This document shows positions 8,885 to 19,501 of a DNA stretch of 64,000 bases, one piece after another. A program made the position numbers and the translations under genes. Under the pieces are notes generated by a model. The model was not told where the DNA came from. It worked only from the letters and a program-made list of their open reading frames with translations, and searched no databases. Origin of the DNA: Pseudorhodoplanes sp. (GTDB lineage Bacteria; Pseudomonadota; Alphaproteobacteria; Rhizobiales; Xanthobacteraceae); assembly GCA_022843165.1 (NCBI GenBank), contig JALHOD010000018.1, forward strand, positions 1-64,000, read 5' to 3'. The stretch's first letter is position 1. The number at the start of each line of letters is the position of its first letter.

Positions 8885-10321
8885 TCAGACCCTGATCGTC
8901 CTGAGCGCATCAAGCGCGCGCTGGCGCGCGGTGTCGTGATCGACGATGGGGGCAGGGTAGGTCGTGCCGAGCGCAACGCCGGCTTCCACGAGTTCCAGTG
9001 GAGACGCCCGCCACGGCTTGTGGATGAGCGAATCGGGCAGGCCCGCAATCTCCGGCACCCATTGCCGCACATAGGCGCCGTGCGGATCGAATTTTTCGCC
9101 CTGCAGGACGGGATTGAAGATGCGGAAATATGGTGCAGCATCCGCACCTGAGCCCGCGACCCATTGCCAGCTCGCACTGTTGCTGGCCGGGTCTGCGTCG
9201 ACGAGTGTGTCCCAGAACCATCGTTCGCCGTGCCGCCAGTCGATCAAAAGATGCTTGATGAGGAACGATGCCGCGACCATCCGCACGCGGTTGTGCATCC
9301 AGCCGGTGTGCCAGAGCTGGCGCATGCCGGCGTCCACGACCGGATAGCCGGTGAGGCCGCGCTGCCATGCGCGCAGTCCGGCGGAGTCGTCGCGCCACGG
9401 AAACGCATCGAAACGCGCGTTGAAGTTTTTGGTCGCCAGATCGGGAAAGTGATGCAGCAGGTAATGGGAAAAATCCCGCCAGCCGAGTTCGCTCAGGAAT
9501 TTTCCGGTGTCCGCGCCGTTCGCGCGGCCTGCCTCGGCTGCGAATCGTGCCGTGTGAAAGATCTCGTTCGGACTGATCTCGCCAAAGCGCAGATGCGGCG
9601 ACAGCCGTGACGTCGCAAGCATGTCGGGCCGGTCGCGGTGGTCCTTGTAGCCTTTGATGTCGTCCAGAAAGTCCGACAGCCGCACCCGCGCGGCAGCTTC
9701 GCCCACGCTCCAGCATTCGCGCAATCCGACGGCCCAGTCGGGGTGCATCGGTTCGAGCCGCCAGTCGTCGAGATGCTCGCTGCTCATATTGACCGGCGGC
9801 GGCAGCGCCTGCGGCGCGGGCAAAGGCTTGCGCGGATCGCCGAGCGCCAGCAGCCGTTTCCAGAATGGCGTGAACACCTTCATCGGCGCGCCGGCCTGAT
9901 TGGCGATCCTGTGCGGTTCGGCCAGAAGCCCGCCGGGACATGTGCCGCCGCTCAGGCCGAGCGTTTTGAGCCGTTCGATGACCTGATTGTCGATGGCGAT
10001 GCCGGGCTGGTCATAGCGGCGGGTCCAGAACGCCGCCGATGCTCCGCTGTCCTGCGCCAGTGCCGGAATGACGCTGGCCGCCGCGCCGCGCCGCAGGATC
10101 AGCCGCTGGCCGTGCGCCGACAGATCTGCCGCGAGCGCGCGCAGGGATTGCGCCAGCCACCAGCGCGACGCGCCGCCAGGCGGACGCACACCGTTGCTGC
10201 CGTCGTCCATCACATACACGCAGACCAGCGGCTGCTGCGTGCGCAGCGCCGCATGCAGCGCGGGATGATCGGCCAGCCGCAGATCGTCCCGGAACCACAC
10301 GATGACCGGCGGCTGCGCCAT
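8885..10321 (-). CDS. phr: deoxyribodipyrimidine photo-lyase
   Basis: FAD-dependent photolyase of 478 residues that repairs cyclobutane pyrimidine dimers with light energy. The N-terminal antenna domain starts VIWFRDDLRLADHPAL. The C-terminal FAD domain has the hallmark stretch GYPVVDAGMRQLWHTGWMHNR, then DWRHGERWFWDTLVDAD and NPVLQGEKFDPHG. The track ORF begins at 10471, but the conserved N-terminus begins at the ATG at 10321. Seven bases separate it from the upstream thioesterase gene on the same strand, so they are probably one transcript. Confidence 0.94.
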   Translation of the reverse strand: MAQPPVIVWFRDDLRLADHPALHAALRTQQPLVCVYVMDDGSNGVRPPGGASRWWLAQSLRALAADLSAHGQRLILRRGAAASVIPALAQDSGASAAFWTRRYDQPGIAIDNQVIERLKTLGLSGGTCPGGLLAEPHRIANQAGAPMKVFTPFWKRLLALGDPRKPLPAPQALPPPVNMSSEHLDDWRLEPMHPDWAVGLRECWSVGEAAARVRLSDFLDDIKGYKDHRDRPDMLATSRLSPHLRFGEISPNEIFHTARFAAEAGRANGADTGKFLSELGWRDFSHYLLHHFPDLATKNFNARFDAFPWRDDSAGLRAWQRGLTGYPVVDAGMRQLWHTGWMHNRVRMVAASFLIKHLLIDWRHGERWFWDTLVDADPASNSASWQWVAGSGADAAPYFRIFNPVLQGEKFDPHGAYVRQWVPEIAGLPDSLIHKPWRASPLELVEAGVALGTTYPAPIVDHDTARQRALDALRTIRV

Positions 10322-10328
10322 GCGGGGA

Positions 10329-10727
10329 TTACTTCGCCGGCTTGTTCGGAATGACGATCTGGGTCTGCGTGACCATGGCGGCGAGCTTGCCGTCGCCGCG
10401 GGTGATTCTCGTTTGCCAGACCATGGTGGTGCGTCCGCGATGCAGCGGAACGCATTCCGCCCGGGCGACATCGCCGACCGCGATCGAGGCGAAGAAATTG
10501 GTCTTGCTCTCGATGGTGGCGGTAGTCATGCCTTCCGGCAGATTGATGATGGTGGCCGCGCCGCCGAGGTCGTCGGCAAAGGCCATCACGGCGCCGCCAT
10601 GCAGGTTGTTGTTGCGGTTGGCGAGTTCCGGGCGCACGGGCAATTCCGCCTCGATGCGGTCGGCAGAGTAGTGAATGACCTTGATGCCGAGCGTGGAGGC
10701 GAAGGCCGGGGGAATGTCGGGGCGCAT
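10329..10727 (-). CDS. PaaI-type hotdog-fold thioesterase
   Basis: Hotdog-fold protein of 132 residues, most like the PaaI/YbgC acyl-CoA thioesterases. The active-site region is NNNLHGGAVMAFADDLGG, with the expected Asn/His and downstream Asp. AGGA lies about 9 bases before the ATG at 10727; the longer track start adds an unconserved Arg-rich leader. It is the first gene of a two-gene unit with the photolyase, though no functional link is obvious. The acyl-CoA substrate is unknown. Confidence 0.87.
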   Translation of the reverse strand: MRPDIPPAFASTLGIKVIHYSADRIEAELPVRPELANRNNNLHGGAVMAFADDLGGAATIINLPEGMTTATIESKTNFFASIAVGDVARAECVPLHRGRTTMVWQTRITRGDGKLAAMVTQTQIVIPNKPAK

Positions 10728-10876
10728 GAAATATCCTGTGAGACGGCCCGGCACCTTAGACGGCCCCGGCGCGGGCCGCCAAGATGGCCCGTGATCGGGC
10801 GTGATATGCTGAAACCCGGGCCGTGTCCGGCCCGTATCTCCACACCAATTACCCTGTCGGCGGCGGAGCGCCTCGC

Positions 10877-11278
10877 ATGAAACGCTACATTCTTCTGTAT
10901 CTCGCGACCCTATTGGTGATGGTGCCGCTGGATTTTCTGTTTCTGGGTGTGCTGGCGAGGGATTTCTTCAAGTCGCAGGTGGGCGGCGCGCTCGGCGACC
11001 TGAAGATGATTCCGGCCATTCTCTTTTACCTGCTGTATCCGGCCGGCATCGTGATCTTCGCCCTCGGGCTGGCCGGCTCGAACTGGCAGCAGGCGCTGCT
11101 CTACGGCGCGCTGTTCGGCTTCTTCTGCTATGCCACCTTCGATCTCACCGCGCTCGCCTTGTTGCGCGGCTGGACCTGGCCGGCGGCTGCGGTCGATATC
11201 GCCTGGGGCACGTTTGTTACCGCCGTATCCGCGACCCTCGGGCTGCTGATCGCCAACGCCGTGAGCCGTTACGTCTGA
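10877..11278 (+). CDS. DUF2177 family membrane protein
   Basis: Integral membrane protein of 133 residues with four predicted helices. The family-typical start is YLATLLVMVPLDFLFLG, followed by LARDFFKSQVG, and later FFCYATFDLTALALLRGW, all features of DUF2177. Start at 10877 places the hydrophobic N-terminus directly after the Met; the track's upstream start adds a non-conserved segment. Function unknown. Its 3' end overlaps the convergent esterase gene by 10 bp. Confidence 0.85.
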   Translation: MKRYILLYLATLLVMVPLDFLFLGVLARDFFKSQVGGALGDLKMIPAILFYLLYPAGIVIFALGLAGSNWQQALLYGALFGFFCYATFDLTALALLRGWTWPAAAVDIAWGTFVTAVSATLGLLIANAVSRYV

Positions 11279-11895
11279 GCCGTGACATGCGAGCGGAGCC
11301 AGCTTTCGGCCAGCACAAGGTCCTGGCCGGTGAGCCCATGCCCGGCCGGCAGCACCTCGAAGGTTGCGTCCGCGCCGGCTTCCCCCAGATAGGCCGCCAG
11401 CAATCCGGCCTGTTCGCTCGGCGCCAGCGGGTCCTGCGCGCCGGCCAGAACCAGAACCGGCAATCCGGTGAGATCGGGCAGCGGCCTTGGATCGAACGGC
11501 ACCATGGCGCGGATCAGGATCGCGCCGGCCAGCAGCGATGGATCATGCAGCAAAAGTGACCAGGCGATATTGGCGCCGTTTGAAAAGCCAACCGCGACCG
11601 GCCTGCCGATGTCGTAAACGTTGCGCGCCTGTCGCACGAAATCCGCCAGCTCGACGGTGCGCTGACTGAAATCGGCGAGATCCCATTCGCCTTCGCCGAT
11701 CCGCCGGAAGAACCGCGGCATCGATCCTTCCAGCACCTTGCCGCGCGGCGAGAGCAGGGCGGCGCCCGGTGACAGGCGTTCGCCGAGCGGAATCAGATCG
11801 TTTTCATCGCCGCCGGTTCCGTGCAGCAGCAGGAGCGGAGGCCGATCCGCACTCTGCGCCGGAATGAAACGATGGATGAAGCCGAGATCGCTCAT
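11269..11895 (-). CDS. alpha/beta hydrolase, phospholipase/carboxylesterase type
   Basis: Cytosolic serine hydrolase of 208 residues. The oxyanion region is LLLLHGTGGDENDL, the nucleophile elbow GFSNGANIAW, the Asp in LAGAQDPLAPSEQ and the catalytic His in LPAGHGLTGQDL. This order matches the small carboxylesterase/dienelactone-hydrolase-like group, for which substrates are often unknown. GGGAG precedes the ATG at 11895, which is preferred to the longer track frame. It lies downstream of the peroxiredoxin gene on the same strand with a gap of about 70 bp. Confidence 0.87.
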   Translation of the reverse strand: MSDLGFIHRFIPAQSADRPPLLLLHGTGGDENDLIPLGERLSPGAALLSPRGKVLEGSMPRFFRRIGEGEWDLADFSQRTVELADFVRQARNVYDIGRPVAVGFSNGANIAWSLLLHDPSLLAGAILIRAMVPFDPRPLPDLTGLPVLVLAGAQDPLAPSEQAGLLAAYLGEAGADATFEVLPAGHGLTGQDLVLAESWLRSHVTAQT

Positions 11896-11968
11896 GGAGA
11901 CTCCCGCCATGCCAAAGGGCGCGGCTTGCGCCGCGCCCTGCAATCCTAGTTGAAATGGCGTGCGATTG

Positions 11969-12628
11969 TTAACGGGGTTGCGGCACGATCCGGATATAGG
12001 GCCTGGGCGCCTTCCAGCCGTTCGGATATTGCTTCCTGGCGTCGTCGTCGCTGACCGAGCCCGCGATGATGACATCGTCGCCGTTCTTCCACTGCGCCGG
12101 GGTGGCGACCTTGTGCCTGGCTGTCAGTTGCAGCGAGTCGATCACGCGCAGCACCTCGTCGAAGTTGCGGCCGGTGGTCATCGGATAGACCAGGATCAGC
12201 TTGACCTTCTTGTCGGGGCCGATGACGAACACATTGCGCACGGTCTGGTTGTCGGCGGCGGTGCGCTTGGCCGGATCGCCCGACACCGCGGCCGGCAGCA
12301 TGCCGTAGAGTTTCGAGACGTTGAAATCGGTGTCTCCGATCATCGGATAGTTCGGCGCAAAACCCTGCGTCTCCCTGATGTCGTCCGACCATTGCGCGTG
12401 CTTGTCGGTCGGATCGACCGAGAGCCCGATGATCTTCACGCCGCGCTTGTCGAATTCCGGTTTGATGCGGGCCATATAGCCGAGCTCGGTGGTGCAGACC
12501 GGGGTGAAGTCCTTCGGGTGCGAGAACAGCACGGCCCAGGAATCGCCGATCCAGTCGTGGAACTTGATCCGGCCCTGCGTGGTGTCGGCTTCGAAATTGG
12601 GGGCGATGTCATTGATCTGGAGCGTCAT
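11969..12628 (-). CDS. 1-Cys peroxiredoxin (Prx6-like)
   Basis: Peroxide reductase of 219 residues. The peroxidatic Cys45 sits in HPKDFTPVCTTELG, and the C-terminal domain with PATVxGDPAKR-like ground (AAVSGDPAKRTAAD) and TTGRNFDEVLRVIDSLQL matches the Prx6/1-Cys group, about 220 residues long. No resolving Cys is evident. The enzyme reduces hydrogen and alkyl peroxides with a thiol or other reductant. It is divergent from the DUF4010 membrane protein gene across about 220 bp, in which I see no OxyR-like site I can support. Confidence 0.94.
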   Translation of the reverse strand: MTLQINDIAPNFEADTTQGRIKFHDWIGDSWAVLFSHPKDFTPVCTTELGYMARIKPEFDKRGVKIIGLSVDPTDKHAQWSDDIRETQGFAPNYPMIGDTDFNVSKLYGMLPAAVSGDPAKRTAADNQTVRNVFVIGPDKKVKLILVYPMTTGRNFDEVLRVIDSLQLTARHKVATPAQWKNGDDVIIAGSVSDDDARKQYPNGWKAPRPYIRIVPQPR

Positions 12629-12854
12629 CGGACAACCTCATGGAAAATGCGGCGAACGGCGTCTGCGGCCCGTTCCGGGCAAGGAGTCTGGCCGGCTCCG
12701 CAGCCGGCTTGAAACTCGTATATAAATCTCTTGCTATCCGGGGTAAGGCGTCAATTCTTCCAAAAACGGCGGCGGCGGTGGAACAACATTCGGCTGGAGC
12801 AATTGCGCAGAGCATGGCTTTTTGCGTTATTGCGGCTGAGCAAGGATATTGACC

Positions 12855-14150
12855 ATGCCGATTGAGGACCTCCTGTCGCATTTCGCCGTGGCGCTCGGAA
12901 TCGGTCTTCTGATCGGGCTGGAACGCGGATGGAAGGCCCGCAAGGATCAGCCCGGAAGCCGCACCGCCGGAATCCGCACTTTCGCCATTACCGGTTTGCT
13001 CGGTGGCACCGTCGGCGCAATGGCGCTGGCGCTGGGCGGAGCAGCAAGCGCCGCCGGCGGCCTCGTGCTGGGCCTTGGCTTCGCTGCCTATGCCGCCGTC
13101 ATTGCTCTGTTCTGTCTCGAGGAGAACCGGGCCGACAAAAGCTATTCGGCCACGACCGCGATAGCGGCCATGATTGCATTCGCGCTTGGCGCCTATGCGC
13201 TGGTCGGTGACGCGCGGGTGGCGGGCGCGGCGGCAATTGCCGTGACGATCCTGCTGGCGGCGCGCGAGCAGATGCATGGCTGGCTCAAGCGGATCACCGA
13301 AACGGAATTGCGCTCTGCTTTGATTTTGCTGGCCATGACCTTCATCGCCCTGCCGGCGGTGCCGGACGATCCGGTCGGTCCGTTCGGCGGCGTCAATCCG
13401 CGCGAGATCTGGCTGATCGCCATCGTGCTGGCAGGCGTGTCCTTCCTCGGCTATGCGGCGGTGAAATATTTTGGCGCGCGGCACGGCGTGCTGATCGCGG
13501 CCGCGGCCGGCGGTCTCGTATCCTCGACCGCGGTGACGGCGGCGAATGCGCGGCACGCCGCCGCCGGCGAAGGATCGCCGCGGCTGCTGGCCGCCGGCGT
13601 CGCGCTCGCGACAACGGTGTCGCTGATGCGGGTGCTGGCGATTGTCACCGCGCTCAACCCGGCGCTGCTCTGGCTGCTGGCGCCTCCGCTTCTGGCGGCC
13701 GGTGCGGTCGCGACCGCGTATGCATTCGCGTCGGTCTATTGGCGCAGGGAGCGCGCAGGGCGGCAGCAGCCGGTGACCTTCCGCAATCCCTTCGGCTTCT
13801 GGTCGGTGGTCGGATTTGCGATTTTTCTGGGTCTGGTGGTGGTGCTGGGACGCGCGCTCGGTGAGGGCTTTGGCGCCGCCGGCGCCATTGTCGGCGCCTT
13901 TGCGCTCGGACTGGCGGACGTGGATGCGGTCACCGTGTCGATAACGCGGCTTGCGCCGCAGCCGCTGTCCCTGCAGGACGCCACCTTTGCCATCCTGGCG
14001 GCGGTCCTGAGCAACTCCCTGAGCAAACTGGCCATTGGCGCCGTGGTGGGGCGGAGCCGGTTCGCGCTCGAGATCATGGTCATGTCTGCGGCCTGTCTGG
14101 TCGCGGGCGGGCTGGCTTTGGCTCTGGCCTTAGCCCTATTTCCTGCATGA
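12855..14150 (+). CDS. MgtC/SapB-DUF4010 integral membrane protein
   Basis: Polytopic membrane protein of 431 residues. The N-terminal third is an MgtC/SapB domain, recognised by LSHFAVALGIGLLIGLERGW and RTFAITGLLGG; the rest is a DUF4010 domain with many helices, including AGGLVSSTAVTAA and FALGLADVDAVTVSI. Related proteins are linked to divalent-cation or small-solute homeostasis without an agreed function. ATG 12855 follows AAGGA at good distance, while the track's TTG at 12849 has none. It is a single gene, with pccA 59 bp downstream. Confidence 0.85.
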   Translation: MPIEDLLSHFAVALGIGLLIGLERGWKARKDQPGSRTAGIRTFAITGLLGGTVGAMALALGGAASAAGGLVLGLGFAAYAAVIALFCLEENRADKSYSATTAIAAMIAFALGAYALVGDARVAGAAAIAVTILLAAREQMHGWLKRITETELRSALILLAMTFIALPAVPDDPVGPFGGVNPREIWLIAIVLAGVSFLGYAAVKYFGARHGVLIAAAAGGLVSSTAVTAANARHAAAGEGSPRLLAAGVALATTVSLMRVLAIVTALNPALLWLLAPPLLAAGAVATAYAFASVYWRRERAGRQQPVTFRNPFGFWSVVGFAIFLGLVVVLGRALGEGFGAAGAIVGAFALGLADVDAVTVSITRLAPQPLSLQDATFAILAAVLSNSLSKLAIGAVVGRSRFALEIMVMSAACLVAGGLALALALALFPA

Positions 14151-14209
14151 CATGTGATTGACATTTTTATTGCAGCGCCGAAAAGTCGCCCCTGAGGGGT
14201 CGCCGCCAC

Positions 14210-16216
<2,007 letters not shown>

Positions 16217-16253
16217 GCGTGACGGGCATCGCTCCGGCCAGTATCATTGCATC

Positions 16254-16715
16254 ATGACTCTTCACTTCGCCTACGGCTCCAACATGGATGTCGCCGCCAT
16301 GGCGCGGCGGTGCCGCGGCGCGATCGCGCTCGGGCGGGCGGTGCTCGACAATCACCGTTTCATCATCACCGCCGACGGCTATGCCTCGGTGGCGCATGTC
16401 CCGGGCGAACAGGTGTATGGCGTGCTGTGGCGGCTGACGCCACGCGATCTCGCCGCCCTCAACGCCTATGAAGGTCTCGACAGCGGCCTGTACACGCGCG
16501 TGATGATGCCGGTGCGCTCCGACGAACGGCGGGTGTCGGCCATGGTCTATCTCGGGCGTTCGCGCCGCGAGGGCAAGCCGAAGCCCGGCTACATGGAGAG
16601 CGTGCTCGATGCCGCGCGCGCCGCGCATCTGCCGCTCGCCTATATCCAGAACCTGCAGCTTTGGTCGCCGTCCTTTCGCGGGGCGCGCGAAACCGAAACC
16701 GGAGACGTCGCGTGA
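16254..16715 (+). CDS. gamma-glutamylcyclotransferase family protein
   Basis: Small enzyme-like protein of 153 residues in the GGCT/AIG2 fold. The family motif HFAYGSNM is at the N-terminus; the acidic catalytic position is in NAYEGLDSGLY, and VYLGRSRREGKPKPGYM is typical of the cytosolic GGCT-like group. Members cleave gamma-glutamyl amines or related dipeptides to 5-oxoproline. The ATG at 16254 is used because the conserved YGSNM follows at once. It overlaps the acylphosphatase gene by GTGA, so the two are translationally coupled. Confidence 0.88.
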   Translation: MTLHFAYGSNMDVAAMARRCRGAIALGRAVLDNHRFIITADGYASVAHVPGEQVYGVLWRLTPRDLAALNAYEGLDSGLYTRVMMPVRSDERRVSAMVYLGRSRREGKPKPGYMESVLDAARAAHLPLAYIQNLQLWSPSFRGARETETGDVA

Positions 16716-17011
16716 GCGGCGCGGTGATCCGGCTGGTGATCATTCGCGGGCGCGTGCAGGGCGTCGGCTACCGCGCCTGGACCGAATACACCGCCGACAT
16801 GCGGACGATCGAAGGCTGGGTGCGCAACCGCCGCGACGGTTCGGTCGAGGCGGTGTTTTCAGGTTCCGCGCAAGTCGTGCGCGAGATGATCGATCTCTGC
16901 CGCCAGGGTCCGCCCGGCGCGCGCGTGGACGCGATCGAGGAGCGCGAGGCGACGACGGAAGAATTCGAACTGCGCGGCGGCTATCGCTTTGCGATGCTGG
17001 CGACGTTCTAG
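16712..17011 (+). CDS. acylphosphatase
   Basis: Protein of 99 residues with the complete acylphosphatase signature: GRVQGVGYRAW (phosphate-binding loop and catalytic Arg) and GWVRNRRDGSVEAVFSG with the catalytic Asn. It hydrolyses carboxyl-phosphate bonds such as acetyl phosphate. The GTG start at 16712 overlaps the previous stop as GTGA; the track's longer frame starts inside the upstream gene. It converges on the PepSY gene with 10 bp between stops. Confidence 0.93.
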   Translation: MSGAVIRLVIIRGRVQGVGYRAWTEYTADMRTIEGWVRNRRDGSVEAVFSGSAQVVREMIDLCRQGPPGARVDAIEEREATTEEFELRGGYRFAMLATF

Positions 17012-17021
17012 CGAATCTTTT

Positions 17022-17942
17022 TCACGCCGGCGCTGACGAGACGGCCGTTGACCGCGGCATGCGGCGGCGGAATTTGCGCCGCGCCCACAGCCACAGGCCG
17101 GTCGACAGCAACAGGATGAAGGCCGCCGAGATCGCGACGTTGATCAGCGCCGACAGGCGGCCGCCCCAGTTGCCTTCATGAATCAGCCGCGGCCAGTTGC
17201 GCGTCGTCGGCACCAGCCCCGTGCGGGTGACGGTGAAGACCCGCATCTCGCCGCCGTCGTTGACGCGCGCGCGCAGCGCGCCTGCAAGCGGCCGGATCCA
17301 CACGACATTGGCGAGATCGTGCGCCCCGCCGACAATGGTGACCGCCTCCTGAAGGCCGATGGGGGCTCCGCCCGCAGCCGGCCGCGCCGGCGGAGGCGCG
17401 AATGTAATGCCGTAGGCGAGAAACAATCCGGTGAGCGGGCTCGCGATCAGCAGCGGCAGCAGGAACCAGCCGGTGCCCTTGTGCCAGCCGGCCAGCGTGT
17501 TGCGCAGGCGCGGCCAGCCCATCAGCACGCCGAGCGCGATCAGCGCCAGCAAGGCGAAGGTGGACAGGCTGACCAGCCAGCCGAGATTCATCAGGAACGT
17601 CTCGTGCAGGCGCCGCGACGTGGTGAAGACTTCGGCGAGCGTGCCGGGCGAGGCGATCTTTTCGTTGCTGGCGAGATCGACATGCACGGCGTCGCCGCGC
17701 TGCGCGCCGCCGATCGAGACGTTGCCGGCATAGGCCCGCACCACCAGCGAACGTGCTTTCGCGTCGGGATCGTGTTTGGCGAGCACGGCGTTCAGGGTGT
17801 CGGCGCTGAGGCGGCCCGACGCCGGTCCGGTCGCCATCGGCTCGAACGACAGAACCAGTCCGGTCAGGATCAGGACGGCGAGCGGAACGGCGAACAGCAG
17901 CGTCGTCCAGCGATGAATCCGCAGGAGCCAGTTCTTGAGCAT
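17022..17942 (-). CDS. PepSY-associated TM helix protein
   Basis: Inner-membrane protein of 306 residues. It starts with RIHRWTTLLFAVPLAVLILTGL, the classical first helix with a His-Arg-Trp ahead of it, has a periplasmic PepSY-like region, two central helices, the GWHKGTGWFLLPLLIASPLTG segment and a last helix near LLLSTGLWLWARRKFRRR. Family members are often tied to iron or siderophore reduction, but no TonB receptor or siderophore gene is adjacent here. Function therefore stays open. Confidence 0.87.
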   Translation of the reverse strand: MLKNWLLRIHRWTTLLFAVPLAVLILTGLVLSFEPMATGPASGRLSADTLNAVLAKHDPDAKARSLVVRAYAGNVSIGGAQRGDAVHVDLASNEKIASPGTLAEVFTTSRRLHETFLMNLGWLVSLSTFALLALIALGVLMGWPRLRNTLAGWHKGTGWFLLPLLIASPLTGLFLAYGITFAPPPARPAAGGAPIGLQEAVTIVGGAHDLANVVWIRPLAGALRARVNDGGEMRVFTVTRTGLVPTTRNWPRLIHEGNWGGRLSALINVAISAAFILLLSTGLWLWARRKFRRRMPRSTAVSSAPA

Positions 17943-18079
17943 GGAACGACCGCCGACATTGTGAATGATGCAGGCAGGTTAGGCGCCGCCGCTATGGCGT
18001 TGCAAATTACCGATACTTAATTTTCGCGGCTTGATCTGGCGCAATGTGTTGCGCGCTTGCGACCGCCGTCGTGATGGCG

Positions 18080-18823
18080 TCAGGCGATCAGTTTCGGCTC
18101 TGCCGACGCCGACGCCGACGCCGAGGCCGCGCCGAACAGCGGCTCGAATTCCGCCCGCAGCGCCACGTCCACATCTTCCATCGTCACCGGCAGTCCGAGA
18201 TCGACAAGACTCGTGACCCCGTAATCCTGTTCGCGCACGCCGCAGGGCACGATGCCAGAAAAATGCGAGAGATCAGGATCGACATTGATGGCGATGCCAT
18301 GCAGCGACACCCAGCGTTTCACGCGGATGCCGATGGCGGCGATCTTGTCCTCGCGCGTCGCGCCCTTTTCCGGCCGTCGCACCCAGACGCCGACGCGGTC
18401 CTCGCGCCGCTCGCCGCGCACGTTGAAGGCCGCCAGCGTGCGGATGATCCATTCCTCCAGCGTCGCCACATAGGCGCGCACGTCCGGCCGCCGGCGTTTC
18501 AGATCCAGCATCAGATAGACCACCCGCTGGCCGGGGCCGTGATAGGTCATCTGCCCGCCGCGGCCGGCCTCGTGGACCGGAAAGCGGGCATCGATGACAT
18601 CGGCGGCGGCACTGGCGCCGGTGCCCGCGGTGTAGAGCGGAGGATGCTCGAGCAGCCAGACCAGTTCCGGCGCTCGGCCGTCGGCGATGGCCGCCGCGCG
18701 GGCGTCCATCTCGGCCAGGGCGGTCTCATAGGCGAGCGGCTCCGCGCTCACCCGCCATTCGGGGGGAGCGGCGTCGGGGGCCGTTTTCAGCCCGAAACCC
18801 AGCGTATCGCGCGCATTAACCAT
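18080..18823 (-). CDS. lipB: octanoyl-[ACP]:protein N-octanoyltransferase (lipoyl synthesis)
   Basis: LipB moves octanoyl groups from acyl carrier protein to lipoyl domains, the first step of lipoate attachment. Family motifs are [12 protein letters not shown], the catalytic Lys region [22 protein letters not shown] and the catalytic Cys in GIVPCGV. ATG 18823 is chosen over the track start because homology-like sequence begins just after it. The C-terminus ends in an Ala-Ser dipeptide run coded by a hexamer repeat, about (TCGGCG)4. It is divergent from the FliN-like gene, 70 bp apart start to start. Confidence 0.94.
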   Translation of the reverse strand: MVNARDTLGFGLKTAPDAAPPEWRVSAEPLAYETALAEMDARAAAIADGRAPELVWLLEHPPLYTAGTGASAAADVIDARFPVHEAGRGGQMTYHGPGQRVVYLMLDLKRRRPDVRAYVATLEEWIIRTLAAFNVRGERREDRVGVWVRRPEKGATREDKIAAIGIRVKRWVSLHGIAINVDPDLSHFSGIVPCGVREQDYGVTSLVDLGLPVTMEDVDVALRAEFEPLFGAASASASASAEPKLIA

Positions 18824-18893
18824 CGATTTACCATCGCGGGGCGACTGTAGGCTTACCGGATTCCCGGTGCCGCTTTGGAAGGATGTAACCGCC

Positions 18894-19136
18894 TTGCCCA
18901 CCCTTGACCATGTCTCCCTCGATATCTCCGTCGTGCTCGGCGATACCGTCATGCCGATCCATCAGGTGCTCCGGCTCGGCCGCGGCGCCATCATCGAGCT
19001 GGCCCAGGGGGAAGAGGACGACGTCAAAATCCTCGCCAACAATTTCCCGGTCGCCAGGGGCAACGTGATCGTCAGCGGCAACCGGATCGCGGTCCAGGTC
19101 AAGGAATTGCTGCCGCGCCCCGCCGACATGCGCTGA
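18894..19136 (+). CDS. FliN-like flagellar motor switch (SpoA domain) protein
   Basis: Short SpoA-domain protein of about 80 residues. The sequence runs [24 protein letters not shown], then [25 protein letters not shown], matching the C-terminal half of FliN, part of the flagellar C-ring. It lacks the longer N-terminal region of most FliN proteins. TTG at 18894 follows GGAAGG; a GTG at 18867 would add nine residues. No other flagellar gene is in the window, so it may be a stand-alone paralogue common in Bradyrhizobium-like genomes. Confidence 0.82.
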   Translation: MPTLDHVSLDISVVLGDTVMPIHQVLRLGRGAIIELAQGEEDDVKILANNFPVARGNVIVSGNRIAVQVKELLPRPADMR

Positions 19137-19261
19137 ATCTCCCGGTTTTCAGGGCTTTTTCGATGCGGGCGGTCCACAGCCGCCCTTGTTCGCCGGGGGC
19201 TGATTTGTTACATGCAGCCCCACCTCGCGCCCGGCCTTGCCGCCTGGCGCTCTTTTGGTTC

Positions 19262-19346
19262 GCGGCCGTGGCGGAATTGGTAGACGCACTGCCTTGAGGT
19301 GGCAGCGGGGCAACCCGTGGAAGTTCGAGTCTTCTCGGCCGCACCA
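19262..19346 (+). tRNA. tRNA-Leu (anticodon GAG)
   Basis: An 85-base cloverleaf with CCA encoded. The acceptor stem pairs GCGGCCG with CGGCCGC. The anticodon arm is CTGCC-TTGAGGT-GGCAG, giving anticodon GAG, which reads CUC and CUU Leu codons. A long variable arm (CGGGGCAACCCG) is typical of class II tRNA-Leu. The T-arm has TTCGAGT. An AT-richer region starts directly after it, so its 3' end may have served as an integration site, but I did not find a repeated copy of the tRNA end downstream. Confidence 0.96.
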
Positions 19347-19501
19347 ATATTTTTCCAGTTTAAATTCAGTGACATAGGACACGACTAGTCTGGCGCTTCG
19401 TAGTATCGCTGTGGTGCGCCTTTTGTGACACCGCAAAGCTGTGCGGCTATGCTTACGATGGTATTTTTAAACGTTCGCACGTCAAACTTGCGCCAAGCGG
19501 A

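Noticed and set aside
14158-14186. TTGACA upstream of pccA as a promoter
   Set aside because: No acceptable -10 hexamer at 16-18 bp spacing.
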